Shown: piece after piece, positions 20,372-32,500 of the stretch | How the letters are laid out: the number at the start of each line of letters is the position of its first letter | Numbering within the stretch: position 1 is the first letter of the stretch | Source of the DNA: Turnera subulata | Lineage: Eukaryota; Streptophyta; Magnoliopsida; Malpighiales; Passifloraceae | Direction: 5' to 3' | Assembly: GCA_028386065.3 (NCBI GenBank) | Contig: JAKUCV010005653.1 | Span: forward strand, 112,672 to 176,671 | DNA: 64,000 nucleotides | Made by a program: the position numbers and the translations under genes | The notes under the pieces: generated by a model | What the model saw: the letters and a program-made list of their open reading frames with translations, nothing else | What the model was told of the DNA's origin: nothing | Databases searched by the model: none

Positions 20372-21707
20372 TGATGAGCATGAAAATACACACTTTTACA
20401 GGATGCACTGTAATCTTTTGGCTTTGCATTTAGCATCCATTCATGCATTTAGATAGGAAATCACTTGCTTTTACACCAAATTCTACTTTCCTAGCTCTTG
20501 TTTGCTTTCAAGTGCAATTAGGTCCTTTTTGGAGTGGATTTTGACAATGTTGGCCCAAAAACAGCGAGGCGCTGCTGAATGCCCAGTTCCAGTTCAAACA
20601 GCACCAGCGACAGCATCCAGATGCTGTCTGACAGCGGCGTTGGCGTCAAAGTCCCGATTTTTATAATTGATTTGAAGACTTGCGCCTAAATTCAAGGAGA
20701 TTTTATTGAAGATCAGGTGGACACTCCTTGGAAAGAAAGGAGACCTTTTGCTGCTAGGTTTTAAGAAGAAAACTTATTTTCCAAGACTTAGGGTTTCATA
20801 AAAGATTTTGTCCTTTATAAATAGAAAAGAATAAAACCCTAAGAAGGGAGCCTTTGGCCCATCGACACACTCTATTCTTAGCAACAAAAATTCATCTTTC
20901 AGAGCAGGAGAGAGAGGAGAATTTGGCTGAAGCAAAGTGAATACCTTTAGATTTTTATTCGACAGCATGCCGCTGTTGCTCTCGATTGTTGTTTTTAGTT
21001 TCTTCATGAGCTAAATTCCTTAATCTAGGTTTATGGGATGTAGCTACAGTTATGTTTGAGTAATAATCCGTGTTTTGGCTTCTATTATTCATTATTCTTT
21101 GATTTGTGTATGGAGAGCTTAACAGCGCACGCGGCCTGATCACCCTCTTGTGCACCTTAGACGACCTAGCGAAGCACTGAACAGGAGAAGTTAGGAAATT
21201 TGATCGTTCTATACACAGCCTCTATCCTAACCGTTGTCGAAAGAGATTTTTAGGGTAGTTGAGGATCCAGCACCTAGTACAGCGCCTACTGCACCTTAGG
21301 ACAGGCAACACTAGTGAACAGCAGGTTGTTCGGGACTAGGGTAGGTTTACAATAACAGTGAACAGCTGGTTGTAGATGAAATAGACTAGGGAGCCCTACA
21401 AGGAAGACGAATAAATTAGCCAAACCATAGTTTTATTATTTAGACAGCACCCGCTGTAGTGAACCCCGGACAACCTAGGTTTCTTTATTACTGCATCACC
21501 TCATCAGTACACACTGTCTCTTTATTTACTGTTTATTTACTTTACTTTCACTGCCTATTACTCTCACCAATTCGATACTTTATTTACTTGTCGTTTTATA
21601 GTCTAATCGATTGTAAGCTCTAAGGACAGTGTTATTTCGTAGTCCCTGTGATTCGACCTTGTTACTATAGCAACGCTGTGCACTTGCAGCCGGTTTTGCG
21701 ACGAACA
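20372..21707 (+). mobile_element. Solo LTR (1336 bp) with TSD GGGTT
   Basis: Begins TGATGAGCATG and ends GACGAACA, flanked by GGGTT at 20367-20371 and again at 21708-21712. The start resembles that of the solo LTR at 24940 (TGATGCACATG), and its end region shares CCTGTGATTCGACCTTG and CTGTGCACTTGCAG with it, so both belong to related gypsy families. A TATA-like box lies near 20815-20823. No internal sequence remains, so the element was lost by recombination between its LTRs. Confidence 0.8.
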
Positions 21708-21841
21708 GGGTTTTTTTTTCAAGTTTTCCTTAATAAGCTTGGGTGGCGACTCCTTGTCTTTGGGCAATTAAGAGAACATCAAGAATAGTGGTGTGCCGTA
21801 CATTTTGTTTTTAGAAATTCGCTAGTAATCGATCTTTCACA
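21708..21841 (+). mobile_element. Outer Tat/Ogre-like LTR, right end
   Basis: After the TSD copy, the sequence reads through AATAAGCTTGGGTGGCGACTCC, a U5 motif shared with the minus-oriented LTR at 7.41 kb, and ends in TTTCACA at 21841, the expected terminus about 95 bp beyond the motif. Confidence 0.5.
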
Positions 21842-22430
21842 ATGAGATTCTTCCCGAGGAAGAGCTTGATGTTGTAAACAATGAAAAGAAAGTTGAGCGA
21901 AAGCGAGCCTCACAATGCCCATAAAGAAGCAATACGATTAATAAGTCAAGCCTATTCTCAAACAAGGAGAAAAATGAGAAAAGTTGGTTTAAGTGCGAAT
22001 ACCGTGCAAGTATATTCTATCGAGGTTGCTGGGCTTTAAGTGAGACCATTGTGACTCCTCCAGTTGCATCTGGGTGTATATCTTGGAATGATGGTTCTTT
22101 GGAAAGCAGTTAGTTTGTCTATCCCGGGAATCATCGAATCGGTTCCATCCATTGGGATCAAGCAAGTGTAAATACATTTAGGAAGAACAATCACAAATCA
22201 GAGGCCAACGCAATTAAGCCAAGGTAGCGGGGCAATGTTCACGGTGTGACTTCAGGATCTGTCCGGAGCGCATTCCTTCATTGACTAATCTCCCAGCAAT
22301 CGAGCCGAGGCATGGTACTCATACTTAGCAACAAAATTTTTCCCACTAAATACCGACCAGTCGGATTTGGCTTGAATGACATCTGACTCAAGGTTTCCTT
22401 GCTGATAATCTTCAAAATAATCGGCTTATT
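21842..22430. other. Unclear retroelement remnant
   Basis: No intact ORF is present. A plus-strand segment from 21843 can be read NEILPEEELDVVNNEKKVE and a minus-strand segment as LDPNGWNRFDDSRDR, but neither extends. The sequence is probably decayed polyprotein. Confidence 0.3.
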
Positions 22431-23110
22431 TCCGTTGGTGGGAGTAATATTCAGTTTCTTATCTTGTTGATGTATCGGTTAAAATCATAAAATATCTGAA
22501 CGGTCTACATGGTGAATGTGTAGGTCCACAAATATCTCCCTGAATTCTTTTCAAAAATATTGATGATTATAAACTAACCTTATTAAATGAAGGTCCACAA
22601 ATATCTCCCTGAATTCTTTTCAAAAATGCTGATGATTATAAAACTGATGATTATAAACTAACCTTATTATATGAAGGCCTGATAATTAATTTTCCTTGTG
22701 AGCAAGCAATACATGAAAATTCATTAGAATGGAAAAATTTCTGATTTCTCAATGAATGAGTGAATAAATTTTCAATAATTCAGCGCATCACTATTGACCT
22801 GGGATGGCACATCCTCAATGACTTCCAATTTTAGCATCCAATACAGGGATGAAACAAGTCTTTAATCTAATTTTTAACTTATTATCCAGAGCTTCAGGCT
22901 TGTTTGTTACCTACACTAGTAACCTTTGGAATATAAAGATATTCAGCATCCCTTACATTCATTGTTTCAATATAGTATCCATTTAAATGCATATCCCTAA
23001 AAACTAACATTTTTTTTTTAGACTTTAAAGAGAATAAAACATCTTCAATACTCATTTGTATTCCTTTCGGACTGTAAAATTTGAGCTCTTCCAAAGCCTT
23101 CAATTATTTT
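22430..23110 (-). pseudogene. Decayed copia pol (GAG-pre-integrase and integrase start)
   Basis: On the minus strand, 23100-22890 reads LKFYSPKGIQMSIEDVLFSL and NGYYIETMN, typical of the pre-integrase region of a TNT1-like copia family, and 22600-22480 reads RIQGDICGP...CRPFRYFM, the integrase start. Stops and gaps break it throughout. A tandem duplication (about 22526-22675) of a roughly 70-85-bp unit lies within it. It belongs with the gag and LTR at 23480-24939. Confidence 0.65.
22526..22675. repeat. Tandem duplication (2 units)
   Basis: Two units beginning AGGTCCACAAATATCTCC follow each other; the second has a 16-bp internal duplication around ACTGATGATTATAAA. It is a local slippage product inside the dead pol. 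Confidence 0.7.
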
Positions 23111-23479
23111 TGTACTGCCAGAGATTGTGCATACATATGTCTTGCTAAACTTTAAAGAAATAAAATATTGCTATTTATTAATTAAAAAATATGTTATTAC
23201 ATTGTCTTTAGGAAAAAAAACTCAAGTCATTATGATCAGAACCATATGCATGGTTTCATTTCACATTAAAAATTTAACAAAAATAAGATATTACAAAATA
23301 AATATAAGTAGAAAGTAAAATATAAAATAAATTAAATGAAATAAAACATAGCGTATAAAAACATGATAAAGTTGAACATAAAAATAAAAACAATTCTTTT
23401 TAGACTTTTATCATAAAAATATATAGTCACTTGCACCTTCAGGGTAAGCAAGATAAACAAAAATATCTAAAAATGAATC

Positions 23480-24198
23480 CATCTAGAGTAGGCATCATAG
23501 TCATCATCTTGAACAAGGTTGGTTTCAACAACCTTAGATTTGCCCATCAAGAACACTTGATAAAGTTCTACTAGATGCCTTGTTATACGGCATGTTCGTG
23601 ACCAATTGTATGTTCACGGTCACAACCAAAATTATCATATACTACCACATTCACTTCAAGAAATGGAAAAGAGCTAGTTGGATTAAATTCATAATTTTTC
23701 ATTAATAGCCTGTTATTTCGTTCAGCCATAAGGAAGCATGAAATTAAATTTGAATATTTTGTGAAATCTTTTTCACCATATTGCTGCTGCAGGAGCACAA
23801 TTGATGCATGAAAAGTGGAAAAAAAAAATTAACATATGAATATCAGTAATATTTTCTCCACAAAATTTCTTCTGAGAGCTTATTTGAAGCATAGTTAAAT
23901 TATATTCGTGCACAAATTTAAAATCTTGCATTCACATATGCATCTACTCATAGTGAGCTTTGTTTTAATTTCTTCCAAAGATATGCACAATCTTTGACAA
24001 TAAGATATTCAGTCTTCAGGCTATTATGATGAAGATGATAGCAAAGAAAAATTATAGTTTCCGCCTTAGTTGAACTAGATGGTTTGTTTCTGTTTTTTTT
24101 GTGATGCCTCCCAGACAATTAGCATCTAGTGCCCATGAAAAATATTTTTTTTCCAAAATATCAAGGGTCTCGAATTCAAGTTTTGTAATATCGGCCAT
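23480..24198 (-). pseudogene. Copia gag remnant (TNT1-like family)
   Basis: The ATG at 24198 gives MADITKLEFETLDI and SWALDAN; further on (23798-23583) comes LLQQQYGEKDFTKYSNLISCFLMAERNNRLLMKNYE. This matches the gag seen at 60505 on the plus strand segment for segment. Stops and frameshifts break it and no zinc knuckle remains. Confidence 0.75.
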
Positions 24199-24447
24199 AA
24201 TAGCAATACTGAAATAATAACAAAAAATATAAAAAGTATTAAGAATATAAATATAATAGTAGAAAATTAGATAACACGAATAAAAAGAACGAAAATAACA
24301 AGAAGAGAATTTTTTTAACAGTACAAGATATAAGACAAGTAATAAGGATATAAAGATAATAATAGAAAATAGATAACAGATATTGAAAAAAAATAACGGG
24401 ATAAAGAAAGATTTCGAAGAAAGTACCTTAATAGGATAGAGACTCGT

Positions 24448-24939
24448 ACTGATAACGTGTTATAAAATTGAAGTTGAAATTCATTCTTGATGGTAATAAT
24501 ACGAGCTTGAAGGTAATAATATAATTTTGATAATAATATTTGTAATGGAGAATAATTAAACTAAGAGAGGTGAAGTTTATGGTAGAATGTAAGTGTAGAA
24601 ATGCGAAGGACTGAAGGGACATATATAGTTGGAGATGGGAGAATAAAAATAATTGGATTTGATTAATTTAAAGGAATAAAATCAAATAGATATTAGGTAA
24701 AGGAAGATGATATTAATATTAGGATAAATGGGATTACCGAAAGTAATTGGCCAAAAAAATGAATCAAAGTAAAGGTTAAGTGTAGTGTAGAGATAAAATA
24801 TTTACCATTGGTTAATTCAAACATGTTAAAAACAAACAAATTTTAGGGATGGTGAAAATGACATTATATATATATTTATAACAGTTCTAGTGCTTTCAAA
24901 TGTTGTCTTACTCTCCACTTTGGTCTTTTCATTGCCAAG
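24448..24939 (-). mobile_element. LTR of the decayed minus-strand copia element (approximate)
   Basis: Its inner end reads TTTTATAACACGTTATCAG on the minus strand, matching the LTR end and following sequence at 51183-51206 on the plus strand. The outer boundary is uncertain, between about 24890 and 24939. A TA-rich tract lies at 24864-24880. A solo LTR begins at 24940. Confidence 0.5.
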
Positions 24940-26990
24940 TGATGCACATGAAATATGCATAGTTTTAGGCATGATTTTAGATATATTTACTCTCAATTCA
25001 TCATGACTATATGCCTTACTTTGAATTATTTCATCATATTCCCTTAAATCCCATCCCTTACTGTATGATTAGTGATTACAGGTGCATTTTGAAGGATTTT
25101 GGAGATTTTATTGGAGAATTCGAAGAAACAGCCTCTGGCACAGTATGAGCCTGTTTCGAGCCTGTTGTTCATTGCTGAATCGGTTGGAAGCCACGAATCC
25201 CCCTCCAATCACAAGATTTCCACTGGATTTCACCACCTTTGTCTTGATCCACAAAGCCATCATGCCCCCACATCAATTGCAAGGAGAGCTGAATTCAACT
25301 ACAGAAAAGAATGGAAAGAGACTGCACACAGCCTCACCACAGGCCCAGCCTATGGAATCTACAGATGGCCAGAAAAAGCGAAGAATGAATTTACAACTCA
25401 ACCATTTGCAGAGCTTCACCACTTGCAAAACTTTCATCTCTACAATTATAACCTGAGCATTGTAAAAGACTTTTGGCATGGGAAAGAGGGGATAATTATT
25501 ATATCCAAAGAAAATTACAATTAAAGAACTATTATCCTCCCCTAAAGTCTTCTAAAATTTGCAGATCTGAAGAACTCACCCTATCGGCACACCTCCTATG
25601 GCACCTTACCCTGAGGAACAAAGATGGGCAACTGAACTCTAACTTACCCAACTTCCATACCTTCCAGCAAGTGGGAGAAGAGAGAAGAGGAAGATTCACG
25701 CCTATAAATTGGAAGAAGGAAGAAAGAACTGGCATCGAACTCAACCCTCGATCAAACACCCAACACTGTAGAATCTTTGGAATAAAGGGTTCAAGGGGAA
25801 ACACGATTCTGCAGCCTTTTCTGGGCAGAATTCGTGTTGTCCCTAACCTCCAGATTTGTTTCAAACATCATGCACCCCTTTATTTCTTTTGATTTTATAA
25901 CTCAGATTATGAACTAAACAACCCCTCTTAGGTTGAAGGGGTGAAGCATGTCTCTTTTTTATTTGCAATAAATTGCTCATTTTATGTTCTTAACCCGACT
26001 TCTTGTTTGGTTGTTGCAAACTTGCTCCATGTCTGAGTCTTGATCAAACCCATGCATGATTATAGGTAGCTAGGTGAAGGACCGAAAGGAGAAACCATAG
26101 TTGCTGGAACAATAATAACCAACCCTTAGTTCTTAGTTTTGAAAGAAATTAGGAGCTAATTGAGGAATTAGCCTCAACACCAATTCTTAATCCCCTTGGT
26201 TTGACCGATGCGAAAGCATTAAGATCAGTGAGAATCTTGGGAGGAACCTGTGAGTGAAAACAAGTGGGTTCAGTATAAGTTGAGAGCGCCTACAAGAACT
26301 AACCTTATAATCGATTTTGTGTTGTCCACAGGCTCAGCACTGGGTCAGCCTATGGCAACACAGTCGAAAAGATAATACTATTTTAATCCGATTCTTGATT
26401 GACTTTTGAAAAGCCTATTCTTAATCAAGTAGCAGCTTGGTGAAGGATCGAAAGGAGAAGCCAAGTTAGCTAGACCAACAATAGTTAGCCTTCACTCCCT
26501 AGCCGTTCGAAAGAAGATAGGGAGAGACTGTGGGTAATTAGCATCAACACTAAACTTCACCTCTGAGTGGACGTCTATTCTAGTGACAGGGGGTAGATGG
26601 AAGCTTAGGGAACCATCAATAAGATCGAAAACCGTTGGTGGTATATTAGGTTGGGAGCCCCTTCAAGACATCTTATTAAACACAGGGCATCAAACAGGCT
26701 CAGCCTGTTATGATGCTGTTGAGCAATTTAAGAGCAAAAGATCAAGACATGCGAACCCCGGATGCCTAAGATTTTACCAAATCTGATCTTCTCCTACTTC
26801 AACACTGCTATTACTTTCTACTCTTGCTCATTTTAAATTTTAATTTGCACTCACCCAAATTTCCACTTCTCATTGACTGTTTCAAGCCTAATTTGTCTAA
26901 ATTAAGGAGTAACAGGCTCATCCCAGTCCATGTGGATACGACCTTGATAGAGTACTACAACTACCCTGTGCACTTGCAGGACCCCTATCA
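24940..26990 (+). mobile_element. Solo LTR (2051 bp) with TSD CCAAG
   Basis: Begins TGATGCACATG and ends CCCCTATCA. CCAAG precedes it (24935-24939) and follows it (26991-26995), an exact 5-bp target duplication. It is homologous to 1-1457 over its last 1.45 kb. No internal region is present. Short ORFs inside (for example 25082-25524 and 25473-25892) are not coding: they fall in LTR sequence and have no homologous frame preserved in the first copy. Confidence 0.9.
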
Positions 26991-27100
26991 CCAAGACGAT
27001 AAGAAGGTAAAGATTCTTTGAAGGCAAAGATTCCTCAGACTGACACCTATATACAAGGTAGCCCCCCTATGTGGAGCAAGGATAGGGATTTGAGCCCCTC

Positions 27101-27673
27101 ATGCCTGCCCCTTTTCCCAACCATGTCCCCTATGAGACAACCTTAACCCCATCCCCACATGTATCAAATCTCTTTCCAGACCTCAACCTCATCCCGGGTT
27201 CAAATATCCACAAACGGCTATCACAGCTGGACTTAAACTTTAACCCAGTAAAAAAATTTAAACCCTCTACCCCCAAAACCGTGATGACCCCACATGGAAA
27301 CCTTATTATCCCAGGCCGTCTTATGGGCCATAACCTTTCCAGCCCACCTCTCCTAACCCACCCGGTGGAGGGCCTTTCAAAACCTTCCTGCTTTACCCAA
27401 CCAGATGGCCCGCAGATGTTCACTTTCTTTCATGAAGGCAATAGTGTGGTTTTTACGGGCCGAACTCCCATCTCTATTGTTAGAAGAAGACCTAATCTTA
27501 AGAAATTAGCCCGTCTCTCAACCTACAGCCAAACATCCCCTTCCTCATCCATCTTCCCGATTGAACCCTTTCACTCATCCCCACTGCTTGCATCTCTTCG
27601 TATATCAGATGATAACCCTTTCCATGCTCAATCCTCTACCACCTCAAATCATGATATGGTGTCTACCTTTTGA
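27101..27673 (+). CDS. Unrecognised ORF, 190 aa
   Basis: The frame opens MPAPFPNHVPYETTLTPSPH and is rich in Pro and Ser, with a basic middle (IVRRRPNLKKLARLS). I recognise no domain. It could be a fragment of a LINE ORF1 or a retroelement leader protein, or chance. The lack of conservation data and of a visible promoter keep confidence low. Confidence 0.2.
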   Translation: MPAPFPNHVPYETTLTPSPHVSNLFPDLNLIPGSNIHKRLSQLDLNFNPVKKFKPSTPKTVMTPHGNLIIPGRLMGHNLSSPPLLTHPVEGLSKPSCFTQPDGPQMFTFFHEGNSVVFTGRTPISIVRRRPNLKKLARLSTYSQTSPSSSIFPIEPFHSSPLLASLRISDDNPFHAQSSTTSNHDMVSTF

Positions 27674-27720
27674 CTTCTGGTGTTGATGATTGTTTCAGAA
27701 GTTCCTTCCCCAACGGCGGA

Positions 27721-27872
27721 GACCAAAATGACACAAAAAATCGTAACTACCTAACCTACTTTTGGAAACTTCGTGGAACTGGAACAATTATTTTTTTGGT
27801 CTTTACAAGTTCCAGTTCCACGAGGTTTCCAAAAGTAGGTTGGGTAGTTACGATTTTTGTGTTATTTTGGTC
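27721..27872. repeat. Foldback hairpin (65-bp arms, 23-bp loop)
   Basis: The left arm (27721-27785) starts GACCAAAATGACAC; the right arm (27809-27872) is its reverse complement with about four differences, ending GTTATTTTGGTC. Loop 27786-27808. The near-perfect arms suggest a young foldback MITE or an inverted duplication that could yield a long hairpin RNA. I do not see a clear target duplication. Confidence 0.85.
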
Positions 27873-29313
27873 ACAAGAAAAATATTTCACTGGTAAAACT
27901 AGTAATAGTAGCAGCAAACGTGATTTAGAAATCTAAATAAAAAAAGGAAGAAAAAATAAAATAATATTAAAAAATTCTAAAAATTAGGACCCACTGTACA
28001 CGTGCCTTCCCCTGGTGATTTACCTGTTAACAAAGGTAAATTGGACAAACTTAACCGGTAAATTACAAGTTCAGAGACAAAATCTCTAAAAGAACCAAAG
28101 CAGGAACAACATTTGAGAAATCGAAATAATGAAAGGACACAAAGAAGATTTTTACCCATTTTATAGCAAGAAGATAGACGGAAAATTATTAGTGGGTACT
28201 AAAACTCTTTCAAACCACTAACATATACGTTGCCGGTACCTAATAGTTGTTATTTTTGTCTAGCTTGAAGACCAACTATTCAGTGGAAGATGTTAGAAGG
28301 GACTAGAAGAAACAAGGAGGTGCCACGTTGTAGTTGAAAATCCCAACATGACGTTTTCCACCAAAGTTTACAGCATAAACCATCTTCTTCGGCCTTTTTC
28401 AGAAAGTGATTGTAGCCTCCATTTTGCACGAGTGTAAAAGGCACTTCTCTATCTAAAAGCATAGAAGGGAAGTGAATAGATTGAGTGATCTTCGAGCTTA
28501 TTGAATGCTTATTGCGATATCTTTAAGTTTGATTGTATTCATGCTCACTCTTTAGGATAATGGATAACTCTAAAACGAGTTTCTAGGTGCCAAATTGGAT
28601 TAATTTTACTTGGGAATTACGATTCAAAGCTTCTGAAGTTTTGGGATAAGCTTGTTTTGAAGCTTAAGCATTGGTAAAAAGTTTTGAATATAGATTTTGA
28701 ATTGACTCTTTGTAAAGACCTAGGGTAGAATTACCTTGCAAAAACTAAATTGCAAGAGGTTAGGTTTCACATTTGAAAACACCATATATAATGTAATTGG
28801 TAGTAGATGTAGATGCTCCCCTAGCATTTAAAGAAAACCAGCCCAAATCTTGGTGTTTTCCAATGGATGCAAGAGTTATTGTATATCCCCTCATGTGATT
28901 TACCCGTCTCTTCTCATTGAATCCGTTTGTAACCAAAAAAAAATTTAAAGACTCTTGACATGGGGAAGTTGGATGGCAGCGTTAGATGATTGCCCATGGC
29001 AACGGGCAATGGGGTGATTTTTTTAACAGCAACGTTTCAGGAAAATCAAGGGTGAAATGAAGAGGCGCTTGGAAAAAAAAAAAAAAGAGGAAAATGATAG
29101 GGAAAATTGTTTGAAATAAAATAAAGATAAGAACCCTTAGGTTATTTTAAAGTAATGAGGATAAATCTCAACTGGAGGGGGACTCGAGGCACTCACACAT
29201 AAAAATATCAATCTGATAAAAAAAAAAAAAAACTAACAATTTAAACAAGTTTGTAGTTATCAGCATATCTAGAGGATCAGATGACAGATTATTTACTGCA
29301 ATGTGGCTGACAT
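27873..29313. other. Intergenic, downstream of SMC6
   Basis: AT-rich with several A-runs (for example 29075-29088, 29219-29232). Short ORFs lack any recognisable content. The SMC6 3' UTR and polyadenylation site must lie just below 29314 but cannot be fixed. Confidence 0.5.
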
Positions 29314-29481
29314 TCAAGAGCGAGGAGCCGCCATCTGTTGCTTCTTTATCTTGTCTCCCTGTTTAACCATACTGCATTAACAGCAAACAAAGCCTGTTAA
29401 CTATTACGTAGCTTGGATACATTCAAAAGAAATTATCGCACTTCTTTGAAAACATAATTCTTAGGTTTGCTATAATCTATC

Positions 29482-29536
<55 letters not shown>

Positions 29537-32500
29537 GATCCTGTATCGATCAGGTCAGATGTTTGGGGTAGTATAAGTGATTGATATTTCTTATTATTCA
29601 ATAAGCATCTGCAGATGCAGTATTGCATGATTGATGTTCTATGTACTGGAAGTTGGGATATTGAAATGATTGAAACCCATTTGCTCAACACAAGGAGAAA
29701 ACGAAAACTTGTTGGCATTTCACCCAGTTTCAGTAAGCCTATCATTTCAAAAAAAAATAAACATCCAAACCCACAAAACAAGCCCCAATATGCATTGCAC
29801 TGAGCATCCACTTACCAAGCATCAATCGAGCAGAAGTTATCAACAAATGACAACATATAGGAGAATATAAGCAAAAAAAAAAAGAAAGAAAAAGAGAGAA
29901 GGATAATCACAGGAAACAACCTTCCAGGTCACTTTTAGGTTTGCAAGTATTTTTTGAGGCTAAATTTCTTCCCATGCTTGTTTTGTGTGTTATTTATGAT
30001 GCTTAGCTTTATATCGTGTTTTTTCTGTTTTGGTAATAGAAGGGAAATACAATCACATGAATTCGCGAGAGATAGATGCTCCTAAAGCATCTGCTGCCAA
30101 AATGTTTAGACAACTCAGGTGGTTCTTCTACCAATCGGAGCTCATCACTCAAGGTTAGAGCTTGTTTTGCTTAGCTTTATATCATTCATTGACGCCACAG
30201 ACCACAGCTAAATACTCTTTAACATACTGTTCACAGCCGCCCAACACTCTCTAAGCCCTCAACTAATTTCAACCCTAAACTCTCCCATTAAGTCCCTAAT
30301 TGAGCACAAAAAATGTCCTACATCAATTGCTGTAGTGGTGCAAACAGAGCACAACAAGGTCAGTTAAGATGCTTGGAAAAGCAAAAAAAGAACCCTGTAC
30401 CTTCAGTTTAATCTCAAGACGATAAAGTTTCTACAGGTGATTTATTATGCTTCTCTAAATTTCTCCCTCAATTATAGGGAATTCTTCTCTTATGATTCTT
30501 TGTCCCACGTCTTCACATGGTATCAAAAATTACAGATTAAAGCTCAGTGGTACTCTTGGTTTTCAAGAGTAAGTTCTTTGATTCAAATCCTACCTAAACA
30601 ACAGTGCTCATATCATAAAGAGTAAGGTTCTTCAAATAGAAATCAATTATTGTGTAATTGAGCAGAAGGTCTAACCTGATATCATGAGGGGTGATAAATA
30701 TCCACTGTGATCCCTGTGCCAACGCAAAGTCCACTAAAGTGTCCAAGCTGATTTTCCGACTCACTGCATCCTGAGGACCAAAGAAATAATATATTTATTG
30801 GAGCATTCCATACCAAAGATGCCCACCCTTTCACATCCGGATCAGAACCCTCAAAGCTTAATACTCTGGATGGGTATGCAGACTGACCAAATTTACACAC
30901 CCAGCAGAAGGAACAATGGAGCCAGCGACTATGTTTAAGAACACCCGCAGGCACTAGATCCTTCCAAACAAAGATAAAACTTACCATAAACACATCAAAC
31001 TCATCCATGGCTCGGAATGGGGCCTCTGTCATGCTATGAAGAGCTAATGCAAAGCACAATGTAGAGAAAGAGCGTTCGCCACCTAATGAACAGGGCAATA
31101 ACAAACATCACAATGTTGGCAATCCAAATTCTTGTGTAAGAAAAACTTGCACTAGTGATTTGGCAGAGGATTTCAAGCAAGGCATAAACTTTCCAAGTTC
31201 CCAAAATACTTCAAAAGAGGGAAATTTTATGTCAGTAAAATTGCAATAGTTTACAATACTGCTAGGTACCGGGATGATGTCCTCCTATGTCGCCGTGGTG
31301 TAACATATGATTAAATTCTGACATGGATTTTGGTTTAATGAAAGCTAATGTATATCTAATTTCTTAAAATTACGAAACCAAAGTCTTGAGAGATCCTTTC
31401 TATTTTCTTTCAGGATTACTGTCTCTCACCAATATCAAACAGAGCAATGCTCTCTTTGCTCCTAAAGGAATAGCATGATAAGCATCAATAATAGACTGAG
31501 AACATATAATGCTCAATACTTGAAACATAAACAAATAAAGTCGAGGAGGAGAAAAACCTGACAACCCCCTAGTATCACGAACATTGCTGCTTGATGCATC
31601 CTGAGGCATCTTAACCTAAGAAGGATAGTATAAGCAATTAGTAACAAAGAAAGATATCGCCACATGAGCTGTCTTCAGAGCAGAAGAATTAAATCATGAA
31701 GTTATTGCTTACTAATCTGCTTAAACACATAAATCCGCAATTCCAAGGCAACAGGCTTACCTCTACTGCAAGGGTCTTTTCCTCATAGCTAACTTTAATG
31801 TTGCCACTAACCCCTTTGTTTCCTAAATGCTCGTTAAATCTAATTGCAAAAAGAAAACCAGCAAAAACATATTAGCAACCACTCTAGAATGAACTAACAT
31901 TTCCAAAGAGTTTAGGTATAAAGAGAAAAATCCCTACTTCCAAGTCAACTCGCGTTTTGCAACTGATGCATTCCTTTGAAACTTGCTCTGTCGCAGATCT
32001 AAGGCTTCCTCGCAAGCCTGCAATTCAAATTGGGAAAGAGACAGAAAACAGAAAAACCAATTAAGACCGGGGAAACAATATGAGTAGAAGTTGCTCTGTC
32101 AAAAATGAAGTTTGGTGATAAGTTGGAGAACAAGGTTTTTAGAAATTGACTAAACAATAAACCAAAACTCACAAAGACAATCACTTAACACAAAACAATA
32201 TACAAGTTACCAAGACCCAGTTAAACCTCAATGTCAAAATAAGTGGGATATATGGAGAGAGCCTCCAAAAGTAGCTCTCCTGTGATACATTCTCCATCTG
32301 TTGTAAAGGCTTCATATCGTCTCTTACAACCTCAGCCTATATTATTTCAGACTACAGCTCCTAACTTAATGCTTAAGAACTAATCTGGTCAGATCTATAC
32401 GTGATGCTTCATCAGCCTGTCCATGCCCATGTTATATGGCATTAAAACCCCTCTCAATATTTATGCCCCACATCAACCTTTGTCTTCTTCATTATATCAT

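Noticed and set aside
25082..25892. Overlapping ORFs of 124-141 aa as genes
   Set aside because: They lie inside a solo LTR with proven target duplication and show no known domain. The homologous LTR at 1-1457 does not keep the one ORF that falls within its extent.
29470..29811. 113-aa minus-strand ORF with a long tyrosine run
   Set aside because: It is a translation of the (ATA)n microsatellite in SMC6 intron 27.
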